Source: RI-153 sp963752935 (GTDB lineage: Bacteria; Chloroflexota; Anaerolineae; Caldilineales; Caldilineaceae). Taken from it: a DNA stretch of 64,000 bases. The position numbers were made by a program, and so were the translations under genes. Positions 1 through 7,375 of the stretch are shown piece after piece. Location: NCBI GenBank assembly GCA_963752935.1, contig CAVWAL010000020.1, forward strand, positions 372,001 through 436,000. Direction: 5' to 3'. Numbering within the stretch: position 1 is the first letter of the stretch; the number at the start of each line of letters is the position of its first letter. A model generated the notes under the pieces. The model saw only the letters and a program-made list of their open reading frames with translations. It was not told the DNA's origin and searched no databases.

Positions 1-1
1 G

Positions 2-94
2 ACAGTGGTGACGGTGGAAGATCTGAGCCAAGACGACATCTACTGGGGCAAGGCGGTTGCCGACGAACGATTCGCCATCCTGGTGCAAGGGTAA
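2..94 (+). CDS. C-terminal end of an unidentified protein (partial)
   Basis: An open frame enters from the left edge and ends in TAA at 92-94; the last residues read DERFAILVQG. Only about 30 residues are visible, too few to name a family. The stop lies 10 bases before the start of the next gene, and the AAGGAG ribosome-binding site of that gene overlaps the stop region, so the two are probably co-transcribed and translationally coupled. Confidence 0.4.
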   Translation, partial: TVVTVEDLSQDDIYWGKAVADERFAILVQG

Positions 95-104
95 AGGAGC
101 AGTT

Positions 105-1106
105 TTGACCCGTCCTTATGTGCAGATTTCAGCAGAAAACCAGATCGACACACTGCGCGCCCACTTGCAACGCATGTTGCCGCGCTTCGTTGCCATCGAT
201 GGTGTGCTGGGCGTGACGTTGAACGGCGGGCTGTCGCGCGGTTACGCCGACCATCTTTCCGAGATCGACGTGACGCTTTTCCTTGCCTCCGCCGCCTACC
301 ACCGCTGGCAACAGGACAAATTCCCTGTGGCCCTGGGCATCACCGTATTGGACGGTCAACTCTACGACATCAAAATCGTGGACATCGCCGCCGAGGAGCA
401 GCGCGCCTGGGAAGACGTGGCGCTGTGGGATGCCTCCTATGCACAGATTCTCTATGATCCCGAGGGGCGGGTGCAGCGGTTGTTTGAGGAGAAGCTGGCC
501 CCACGCCCCGACCCCGCCGCCGCCGCCGGACCGATGATGGGCTGTTGGTGGCATTTCGAGCTGGCCGCCGAGATCTGGATCCATCGCGGGGACGTGTTGC
601 AAGGCCATCAAATGCTCAACCAGGCCGTGGACAATCTGGTGCAGGCGCTCTTCCTGGCCAACCGTGAGTACATTCCCCACGAAAAGTGGCTGCTGCACAT
701 GAGCCGCAGCCTCGCCTGGCAGCCCGCAGACTGGAACAATCGCCTGCGCGCCGCCCTCTCCACCGGCGAGATGGATATGGAAAGCGTGCGCACCCGTCAA
801 ACCATTATCCGCCAATTGTGGACAGAAGTGGACGACTCCATCCGAGCGACTTTTTTCCCCGATCTACCGGTGCGCATGATGCAGAAATCGACGTTCGACA
901 GCCTGAAGCAGTTGGTTGATAACAGCCCAATCTCTGTGGCCGATTGGCAGGCGCAAACCGGCAGCGGACTGCCTAACCGCGATCCCTTCCACCCGCTGTT
1001 CCGCATCGAGGATGGGCAGATTCTCCTCGACCATGCGGCGCTGCTCAAGCTTGGCCCCGAAGCAATGTACTCCTGGCAGTACGATGTGCTCAACGCGCTG
1101 CGCTGA
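105..1106 (+). CDS. nucleotidyltransferase-fold protein
   Basis: About 333 residues. Near residue 40 the segment NGGLSRGYADHLSEIDVTLF has the helix-turn GG/GS and acidic D-x-D-like pattern of the polymerase-beta-type nucleotidyltransferase fold (kanamycin nucleotidyltransferase and DUF4037-like proteins), followed by a mostly helical second half. Substrate unknown. The open frame extends upstream to an ATG at 57, but TTG at 105 is preferred because AAGGAG (94-99) lies five bases before it and the upstream gene ends at 94. It is followed by a long palindromic repeat and then by a convergent helicase gene. Fold assignment is moderate; a transferase acting on an antibiotic, a nucleotide or a protein cannot be told apart by eye. 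Confidence 0.6.
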   Translation: MTRPYVQISAENQIDTLRAHLQRMLPRFVAIDGVLGVTLNGGLSRGYADHLSEIDVTLFLASAAYHRWQQDKFPVALGITVLDGQLYDIKIVDIAAEEQRAWEDVALWDASYAQILYDPEGRVQRLFEEKLAPRPDPAAAAGPMMGCWWHFELAAEIWIHRGDVLQGHQMLNQAVDNLVQALFLANREYIPHEKWLLHMSRSLAWQPADWNNRLRAALSTGEMDMESVRTRQTIIRQLWTEVDDSIRATFFPDLPVRMMQKSTFDSLKQLVDNSPISVADWQAQTGSGLPNRDPFHPLFRIEDGQILLDHAALLKLGPEAMYSWQYDVLNALR

Positions 1107-1152
1107 AGACCCGGCAGTCGACCCTGGTGATGCGTCAAGCGTGACTGGTTGG

Positions 1153-1211
1153 GTAGGGGCGCTGCTTGCTGCGCCCGCCAGCACTGTGGGCGCAGCAAGC
1201 AGCGCCCCTAC
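1153..1211. repeat. 24-bp-stem palindromic repeat, copy 1
   Basis: The arms 1153-1176 and 1188-1211 are perfect reverse complements (24 bp) around an 11-base loop. A second copy lies at 43991-44048 with the same flank (GAATTG-CATCACTTGACC type) on its right side. Between copies one stem base differs and the partner base in the opposite arm differs to match, so the pairing is kept. Both copies sit just 3' of a plus-strand gene, so the element could also end transcription. The rest of 1107-1293 shows no gene. Confidence 0.8.
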
Positions 1212-1293
1212 GGAATTGACATCACTTGACCACCCGACACTAGATTGGACACGGACTCTGCACAGTCGTGTTCCGGCCGTTTTCGCCCGAAAC

Positions 1294-3396
1294 TCACAGC
1301 AGCCTTTCCAACTGGGCGCGTAGACCGGAAGAGGCTTCGATGATCCGCGCCTGCCGGTAGAGACGCTCAAACCCGGGCAGATTGCAGCGCGCCATGACGA
1401 CAGCCTCGGCTACCGACGGGGGCAGCAGCGAGTGGAAGCGCCCCAGTTCGAGGAAGGGTTCCACACGCGGCAACAGCCGAGACAGCACCACCCGTGCCTG
1501 CGCAGCGTGGAATGGCGGCAATTGAGCCGGCGCCCCCGGCACAAAGAGACAGTGTGCGTTGACCGGCATCACCGGTGCTCTATCGTCGTCCATCTCTTCG
1601 TGGACGCCGAAGTGCGATTGCAGCAGGTCCGCCAGCAGCAGGCCGTAGACATCGCCCCAAAAGTGAAAAAGCCAACTCCCTTCGGCGACTGGGATCGACG
1701 CCATCTCGCCCTCAGCCATCCCCAGCAGCCGCGCCACGGCCTGGCTCACATCCAGCGGGGTGGCGAAGGGCGTGGTGTGGCTGCGCAGATCCACGTCCAC
1801 ATCCCCGGGGCCGCTTCGCGCCACACCCACCCGATAGCGATCACGCCAGCGCACCGTCAACGTATGCCCGCCCAACCGCAGCCTATCGCCTACAAAGAGG
1901 CGCTGACTCGTCTGCGCCAGCAGGCGTCCGCTGTAGGCATCCACCAATTGCAGCGTCAGCGGATCGCCACCAATGTTGCTGTAGATCTCGTGGGCGTCCA
2001 CCAACTCATCCAATGCCGGGCCGGGGCGCCATTCGCCCAGTCGCCCAGGCCGCAGATATTGGTTGGGCACAAGATGGTCGAGGATCTGCCGCAGCGTGGC
2101 CTCGTCCACTTCGGCGGGGGCCACCTGCCGCAGATCGGCCAGCCGGATCGCACCGGTGGGGCTTTGCTTGAGCAGACTGAAACACTGCTGCACCAGCACC
2201 GACGGCAGGAAACCGGCCTCATCGAGCGCCAGGCCATGTTGTGGGGGAAAGGTGGATCTTGTTGCCAGGGCGATCATGGCGCGAAATTGGGCGTCGTCGA
2301 GTGGGGAGCGCGCCAGGCAAAGGACGCGCGTCGCCTCTGTGCGTCTGCCGCCTCGACCGATGCGCTGCAAAAACGACGTGATCCCCGGCGGCGAGCCGAT
2401 CAGCACCACGTCGTCGATGCTGCCGATATCGATGCCCAATTCCAACGTGGACGTACTCACGCAGAGGGCGACGCCGGCTTCGGCGAAACCACGTTCCACC
2501 TCCAGGCGCAGGGCAGGGTCCAGGTTGGAGTAATGGGTAAAGACGGCGGCCTCGTAGGGTAACTCGGCGCGCAGATAGGCCGCGGTCTGTTCCACTTCGG
2601 CGCGGGTATTGCAGAAGACAAGCGACTTGCGGATTTCGCCGTCGCCGGCGCGCAAGGACAACGCCGTTACCAGATCGTCGAGGCCGGCCATGGGCTGAAT
2701 CTGCGCCAGGATGCGCCGCACGCCGGGGATGGTGACGATGCGCGGCCTGCTTGCGTTGTCAATCGCCAGGTAGCGGCGTGCGGTGCCCGGCGCATCGGGC
2801 ACGGTGGCCGAGAGCGCGACGCGCTGCATGGGGACAAAGTCGATCCCCAGTTGACGGCTGCGGTAGCGGCGTACATACTCGATCCTGGGCAGCAGGCAGC
2901 GCAGATGATCGCCGCGCGGGCCGCCATCGAAGAGGTGGATCTCGTCGAGTACAATTGCGCGCAGATCGGCCAGCAGGCGCGGTGCACGCGTCAACAGCGA
3001 ATCGGTCGATTCCGGCGTTGTGATCAGCACCGTCGGCGGTTGGCTGGTGGAGACGGGGCCTGTGTCGCCGCTCTTCATTGAAAGCGAAACGCCGAGCAGA
3101 TCCAGCGGATCGCGCAGGCGTTCGTAGAGGTCGCGCACCAGCGCCCGCGTCGGGCAAATGTACAGGATGCGCAGTTGGGCATCCTCGGGCGCATTCGGGC
3201 CGAGGCAATGGCGTTCGAGCAGTGGAGCCAGTGCGGCTTCAGTCTTCCCCGACGCCGTGGCCGAAATCATGAGAACGGGTTCGCCGTCCAAGATCGGTGG
3301 GATGCCCGCAGTCTGCACCGGGGTGAAGTTGCCGTGACGGGCAAAAAACGGCGACCAGGTGTGGCGCAGCCGCGCTTTGAGATCGGCGGGGTCCAT
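1294..3396 (-). CDS. Lhr/BrxHI-type superfamily 2 DEAD/DEAH helicase
   Basis: 700 residues. Helicase motifs in order: Q-like region PVQTAGIP (about 27-34), motif I ATASGKTE (46-53), Ia CPTRALVRDL (81-90), ITTPES (125-130), motif II DEIH (151-154), motif III SAT (196-198), motif V STLELGIDI (316-324) and motif VI QRIGRGGRR (344-352), then about 340 residues of winged-helix/Lhr-like C-terminal region. This is an ATP-driven nucleic acid translocase of the Lhr-like group that includes BrxHI of BREX systems. Its ATG overlaps the last base of the upstream ATPase gene, so the two are translated together. It is the last gene of a four-gene minus-strand operon. Role in DNA defence is inferred from the neighbours only; a stand-alone repair helicase is the alternative. 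Confidence 0.9.
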   Translation of the reverse strand: MDPADLKARLRHTWSPFFARHGNFTPVQTAGIPPILDGEPVLMISATASGKTEAALAPLLERHCLGPNAPEDAQLRILYICPTRALVRDLYERLRDPLDLLGVSLSMKSGDTGPVSTSQPPTVLITTPESTDSLLTRAPRLLADLRAIVLDEIHLFDGGPRGDHLRCLLPRIEYVRRYRSRQLGIDFVPMQRVALSATVPDAPGTARRYLAIDNASRPRIVTIPGVRRILAQIQPMAGLDDLVTALSLRAGDGEIRKSLVFCNTRAEVEQTAAYLRAELPYEAAVFTHYSNLDPALRLEVERGFAEAGVALCVSTSTLELGIDIGSIDDVVLIGSPPGITSFLQRIGRGGRRTEATRVLCLARSPLDDAQFRAMIALATRSTFPPQHGLALDEAGFLPSVLVQQCFSLLKQSPTGAIRLADLRQVAPAEVDEATLRQILDHLVPNQYLRPGRLGEWRPGPALDELVDAHEIYSNIGGDPLTLQLVDAYSGRLLAQTSQRLFVGDRLRLGGHTLTVRWRDRYRVGVARSGPGDVDVDLRSHTTPFATPLDVSQAVARLLGMAEGEMASIPVAEGSWLFHFWGDVYGLLLADLLQSHFGVHEEMDDDRAPVMPVNAHCLFVPGAPAQLPPFHAAQARVVLSRLLPRVEPFLELGRFHSLLPPSVAEAVVMARCNLPGFERLYRQARIIEASSGLRAQLERLL

Positions 3397-4784
3397 CAGC
3401 GCATCTGGCCGCGCAGCTCGTCGAGCATAGTAGCGGTGTCGTAGTCGGGGTAGAGGTAGAGTAGATCGAAGAGTTCCACGGCCAGGCGCACCACGCCGCG
3501 AATGCTGAGATGATCATTGCGCATGCCCTGGGCCAGATGTTCCGCTGCGCCGCGGCGGATCTGTCGCTGGCGTTCGCCCGGTTCATAGCCGTAGGCGTGG
3601 GCGTGGAAGATCATCACTTCTTCGAGGAATTGCCCGATCTCCTGGGGCGAATGGTGCGGGTCCAGTTCGAGGATCTGTTCATCGGCGAGCCGATCTTCCA
3701 GCGGCATGCGGTTGTCGCTGCGCGTCACCGTGAAGAGGAAGAAGAGCGACTGCCGTTCGCCATACGAAATCGGGTATTGGCGGAAGCGATGCTGCGGCAG
3801 CTCATCTGCGTTGACTCGTGAACGGTTCTCGCCCAATGCCGCATGGATCACACCGCTGAAAAAGAGACTGGCCTTGGGGCGCTGATAGGCCTTGAGCAGC
3901 GAATAACTTTCGGCTTCGTCGATGAGAATGCAGAGACCGCTGTACCCGGCCAGCCGCGCCAACACGCTGATGCCGCTGAGCAAGTAGGCGATCTGGCGGG
4001 CGTTGTGCCCTACGCGGTAGATGCTGGGGAAGCGAATGCCGCGCGGCGTGGCCCGATTCATCGACTTGACACGGCGCCCGCCCATGAGCCAGTTTTCCCA
4101 GGCCGACTGTTGCCGCGAAGACGAGATCGAACTGAGCGCCGTCAAGGCCACCACCAGCGGATCGTTTTCCACTTGGGCAATCTCGCGCATCTGATCGCGC
4201 AGACGAGGAATCGCCTTAATCTGCCCCAGCAGCGGCCCGACGCCACGTTCATCGCCGTCGGGGTAGCGCAGATTGCGCAGGAGGCTACCGTAAATGTCGA
4301 AGGCGCGATGGGGCGGCAGTTCGATCAAGTCCAGGCTGGTGGCGGCGACCAGGAAGCGCCGATCCAGTGCTTCGCGTGCCGTTAACTCTACGATGTGACT
4401 CTTGCCGAAACCATACTCGCCGATGATGGCGCGCACGGCGCCGCCGTGGCTGTGTGCCTGCACAAGCGCGGCGCCAAGGCTGGCGCGTTCTGCCTCAAGC
4501 CCGATGGTGAGATCGCGAATGTGTTGGGCCGGGGCCACGCCCATACGCAGCGCTTCGATCAACTGGCGGGCGTCCCATTGATCGGGCAACATTGGCGTCG
4601 GCATAGAGGATGGTGCCGCAGCAAACATAGGTCTTTCCTCGCTCTGTTCTCCGTTGAATTCCTGGCGCGGACGGCGAAAGCGCAGCCCGTTCTCGAAGCG
4701 CACCATCCATTCTGCGCCGTTGCGATATTGGGCCACGATCTGTCCACGGCCATATTGGGGATGTTCGACGATCTCGCCGATCAT
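3396..4784 (-). CDS. BrxC/BrxD-type P-loop ATPase with N-terminal Tudor-like domain
   Basis: 462 residues. Residues 1-43 (EHPQYGRGQIVAQY and following) resemble the small beta-barrel found at the C-terminus of UvrD/PcrA helicases (HP-FG-G pattern). After a linker comes a P-loop NTPase with Walker A GEYGFGKS (122-129), a segment LDLIELPP typical of the DUF2791/BrxC-BrxD family, and Walker B LCILIDEAES (DE at 289-290). In BREX, BrxD partners the Lhr-like helicase BrxHI; here the helicase gene follows with a one-base overlap. The gene starts seven bases after a small open frame. Function is likely ATP-dependent sensing or loading on DNA, by analogy only. A second, divergent member of the same family is encoded just upstream. 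Confidence 0.8.
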   Translation of the reverse strand: MIGEIVEHPQYGRGQIVAQYRNGAEWMVRFENGLRFRRPRQEFNGEQSEERPMFAAAPSSMPTPMLPDQWDARQLIEALRMGVAPAQHIRDLTIGLEAERASLGAALVQAHSHGGAVRAIIGEYGFGKSHIVELTAREALDRRFLVAATSLDLIELPPHRAFDIYGSLLRNLRYPDGDERGVGPLLGQIKAIPRLRDQMREIAQVENDPLVVALTALSSISSSRQQSAWENWLMGGRRVKSMNRATPRGIRFPSIYRVGHNARQIAYLLSGISVLARLAGYSGLCILIDEAESYSLLKAYQRPKASLFFSGVIHAALGENRSRVNADELPQHRFRQYPISYGERQSLFFLFTVTRSDNRMPLEDRLADEQILELDPHHSPQEIGQFLEEVMIFHAHAYGYEPGERQRQIRRGAAEHLAQGMRNDHLSIRGVVRLAVELFDLLYLYPDYDTATMLDELRGQMR

Positions 4785-4790
4785 ACACGG

Positions 4791-4901
4791 TTACTCTTCA
4801 CGATAGGCTTCGATCAGGGTTCGCTCCAATACCCTGGTGACCAACAGGGCAACTTCTTCTGACGCCAGGTCGGCAAGTTTTGCATTTTCATCAGAATCCA
4901 C
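4791..4901 (-). CDS. possible small acidic peptide between the two ATPase genes
   Basis: From GTG at 4901 to TAA at 4793-4791: 36 residues ending RVLERTLIEAYREE, helical and acidic. The frame is open upstream to the TAA that ends the preceding ATPase gene and is the same frame, so the ATPase would gain 48 residues if its stop were read through or were a mutation. Its own stop is seven bases before the next ATG, a spacing typical of coupled genes. No strong ribosome-binding site was seen. Either a small gene, a lost C-terminus of the upstream ATPase, or chance. Confidence 0.3.
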   Translation of the reverse strand: MDSDENAKLADLASEEVALLVTRVLERTLIEAYREE

Positions 4902-4940
4902 CTCAGGCCCCCGCCGAATGAATTCGACGTCTGACTGGCT

Positions 4941-6242
4941 TTAATAGGGCGGCGTTTCCCCACCGCTCAATTCATCCACCTGCCCGCGGACGATGGCGAT
5001 CGCCTCCTCTTCGCTGAGGACATGCTCGGGCCCGGCCTGTTGGCGTGCCAATTCGGTGACGAACGCTTTGACGAAGAGGCGGCGGTGGCTGACGTCTAAA
5101 AAGACGTCTCGGGCTACGTTGGCGAGGATGGCGGCGTTGGCCTGCTGTGTCTTGTGATCCAGCGAAGCGGCAAAGGCGATTTCGTAGATGGGGATCAGCT
5201 TCTCACCGATGGCCAGCATCAGATCGTTTTCGTCGAGATCCAGGTGTTCCAGGCTGATCTGTGGGCTGAAATGATTGACGCGTGAGAAGCGCCCTGGGGC
5301 ACGCACACGCTGTTGCAGCGCCGGGTAACGAGGGACGATGTCGTTGATGAACTGCGGTGGCACGGCATAGACAAACATAGCGCCGGGCAGATCGTCGCGG
5401 GTGCGGTCGATGACCTCGCGCAGGTTGTCGGTGGCGAGCTTTTCGGCCTTGCCGCCGATGCTGGCCATGCGGTCTACTTCGTCGAAGAGGAGGATGAGGC
5501 CGCTGTACGAGAGCGCACGGATTACCTGTACCAGCGAACGCAACATGCGGAAGGCATTCGTCCGCGTAATCTTGCCCGTGACGCCCACCTCACGCAGGAT
5601 CTTGGTATCGTCGGGCGTGGTGTTCGATCCCATCAGCCAGCGGGTAAGAGATTCCTGGCGTTCTTCCTGCCCGCGGATCAGGGCGTCGAAGTAGGCCAAT
5701 GTGGCGTTTTTGTAGGCGAGGCTGTCTACGGCTGTAGCTTCCAGCGTATCCACAAGACCCGTGTAGTTGGGATGGTTCAGCGTTTCCAGGCTCAGGTGGC
5801 CGCCCACAAAGCGGGTGAGCGTCCCTTCGAGGAAGCGAGTTAGCCCCTGTTCATCGCTGATCGATTCATCTTCCTCGTGCCAGATGAGGTTGCGCGCCAC
5901 GGCGGCGTAGACCAACCGCTGATCGTTGTAGGGCGTCTCCACCGGGCTGAGGTCCACTTTAGAGACGGCAAAGCCTCGGCTCCAGGCGCGGTCGCGCAGA
6001 CAGTAAAGAAAATGCGATTTGCCGCTGCCATAGTCGCCCACCACCATCTTGTAGGCGCCGCCGCCGTCCTGCAAATAGGACGAGAAGTAGTATTCGTCCA
6101 ATGCGTCGAGGAGCGAAAAGTTGCCCACATTGAAGTGCTGCACCCCGCGGGCAGGCGGCGTGCCGGTGCTGCCCAGCACTTCGACAATATGACGCGCCAG
6201 CGGGCGGGAGATGGCAACTGCGGTTTCGGTGATGTTTGTCAT
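4941..6242 (-). CDS. BrxD-like P-loop ATPase
   Basis: 433 residues, close to the usual BrxD length. N-terminal RPLARHIVEVLGS, then FNVGN and Walker A GDYGSGKS (69-76), KVDLSPVETPYND (family-typical after strand 2), and Walker B LILLFDEVDRM (DE at 254-255), followed by a sensor-like VYAVPP and a helical C-terminus. The pattern fits the BREX ATP-binding (DUF2791) family. It lies 18 bases after the coiled-coil gene and is followed by the second ATPase of the same family. Two paralogues side by side suggest a mixed oligomer. The stop is followed by an in-frame open stretch of 48 codons. No methylase, PglZ phosphatase or BrxL gene is near, so a complete BREX system is not present here. Confidence 0.8.
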   Translation of the reverse strand: MTNITETAVAISRPLARHIVEVLGSTGTPPARGVQHFNVGNFSLLDALDEYYFSSYLQDGGGAYKMVVGDYGSGKSHFLYCLRDRAWSRGFAVSKVDLSPVETPYNDQRLVYAAVARNLIWHEEDESISDEQGLTRFLEGTLTRFVGGHLSLETLNHPNYTGLVDTLEATAVDSLAYKNATLAYFDALIRGQEERQESLTRWLMGSNTTPDDTKILREVGVTGKITRTNAFRMLRSLVQVIRALSYSGLILLFDEVDRMASIGGKAEKLATDNLREVIDRTRDDLPGAMFVYAVPPQFINDIVPRYPALQQRVRAPGRFSRVNHFSPQISLEHLDLDENDLMLAIGEKLIPIYEIAFAASLDHKTQQANAAILANVARDVFLDVSHRRLFVKAFVTELARQQAGPEHVLSEEEAIAIVRGQVDELSGGETPPY

Positions 6243-6260
6243 AGCAGACGTCCGTTCGGG

Positions 6261-7118
6261 TTACTCGAAGGTAATTTCTGAGTAGTAGTCACCGTCTAGC
6301 GCGCTGGTAGGGACCCAGAGGCTGCGGCTGGCGTTGTCGGCCTGGCTCTTGGTGGCGACGCCCAGGCGTAGGTGCAGCCGTTGCCCGTCCACCTCGACGG
6401 TGGGATCGGTGTCACGCGCCAATACCAGATCGCGCACGAAGAAATGGCGTTCATAGTCCTTGAAGGTGCTGCGCGAGGGGGCGTTCCAGAAACGTGCGTT
6501 TTGGCGGTTGAGCACCAGCTTGCTGTACGCCTCGACTAGGTTGACGCGTCGCCGCGACTTCTCCTGGTTCAGCTCGTCCCAGGCGGCGTGCAGTTCGCGC
6601 AGGAAGGCATCGGTATCGACTTTGCGATCCATGATCTGTTTGCGCTGTTGATCGTACGCCTTCACAATTGCGTTTAAGGAAAGCGCCAGCGGTCGCGTCA
6701 GCGCTTCTTTGCCGTAGAACCACCGCGCCTTGCGTGCGTTGATGTCGATTTGCAGGACCAGCGGATCCACCACCAGCGTGGGCGGCCGTCCGCTCACTGT
6801 TTCGCCACGCGACTCGAAGGTCTCCTTGAGATCGCGGGCGAACTCGTAGGCGAGGGCGTCCAGCGCCTGGGTGGTCTCGGCGGCGAAGGTTTGTGTGGCA
6901 TTTTGCAGGCTGGCGGCGTGCAATTCTTCGGCCTCAACCTGGGCCAGCGCCTGCTCTAGCTTGACCAGCGCTTTCTGCATGGGCAGGGCGTCGGCCTTCT
7001 CTTGATCGGCCAGGCGCATCGCACCTTTGAGCGCGCCGGTGGCGGCGCGCAGCGCTTTGAACTGCGGATCCAACTCCTGCTGCGCCTGCTGAAGTTGTTG
7101 GCGTAAGTCTTCGTTCAT
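6261..7118 (-). CDS. coiled-coil protein of unknown function, first gene of the ATPase/helicase operon
   Basis: 285 residues. Residues 1-110 are rich in Q, E, A and L with heptad-like spacing (LRQQLQQAQQELDPQ, then KLEQALAQVEAEELH), predicting a long coiled coil. The rest is mixed alpha/beta, with an ILMDRKVD-like region near 160 and a conserved-looking tail SLWVPTSALDGDYYSEITFE. No signal peptide or membrane segment. A weak AAAGGA lies about 12 bases before the ATG. The gene leads the operon with the two BrxD-like ATPases and the helicase, so it may be a scaffold or a substrate-recognition subunit. I do not recognise the family. Confidence 0.7.
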   Translation of the reverse strand: MNEDLRQQLQQAQQELDPQFKALRAATGALKGAMRLADQEKADALPMQKALVKLEQALAQVEAEELHAASLQNATQTFAAETTQALDALAYEFARDLKETFESRGETVSGRPPTLVVDPLVLQIDINARKARWFYGKEALTRPLALSLNAIVKAYDQQRKQIMDRKVDTDAFLRELHAAWDELNQEKSRRRVNLVEAYSKLVLNRQNARFWNAPSRSTFKDYERHFFVRDLVLARDTDPTVEVDGQRLHLRLGVATKSQADNASRSLWVPTSALDGDYYSEITFE

Positions 7119-7184
7119 CGGTGAAATGGTCCTTTGTGGAACGGACGGGATTGCAGTGTCAACTATTCGGTGATGTACAGGTGT

Positions 7185-7214
7185 ATCTTACCTGCCGCGC
7201 CTGTTAGTCGTCAA
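7185..7214 (-). promoter_or_regulatory. putative sigma70-type promoter of the ATPase/helicase operon
   Basis: Read on the minus strand: TTGACG (7214-7209), 18 bases, TAAGAT (7190-7185), about 65 bases before the first gene of the operon. No operator-like dyad was seen beside it. Confidence 0.35.
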
Positions 7215-7235
7215 TCGGGCAGAATGGGGTGTGCC

Positions 7236-7335
7236 GATGGGTGGGTCATGTCAGCGGGAAGCCCGACGGATGGACACGGAGGTCCATCCCACGTGTAGGG
7301 ACCGGCTCGTGCCGGTCCGTTCTGGTAGCCGCCCT
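7236..7335. repeat. 100-bp double-palindrome repeat, copy 1
   Basis: Contains two short palindromes, GGATGGAC-acggag-GTCCATCC type and GGACCGG-CCGGTCC type, between conserved flanks. An inverted copy of roughly 90 percent identity by eye lies at 37636-37738. Placement between genes and internal symmetry suggest a REP/MITE-like element. It lies between the module promoter and the 3' end of recJ. Confidence 0.7.
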
Positions 7336-7375
7336 CAACCCGAATACTGAGCACCCGAATGGCGGGATCGCCGGC

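Noticed and set aside
1432..2562. Long open frames antisense to the helicase gene
   Set aside because: They are codon-bias shadows in GC-rich DNA; the minus-strand frame carries all helicase motifs.
7157..7162. TTGACA on the minus strand nearer to the coiled-coil gene
   Set aside because: No acceptable -10 lies 16-18 bases downstream; the TTGACG/TAAGAT pair further upstream is better.
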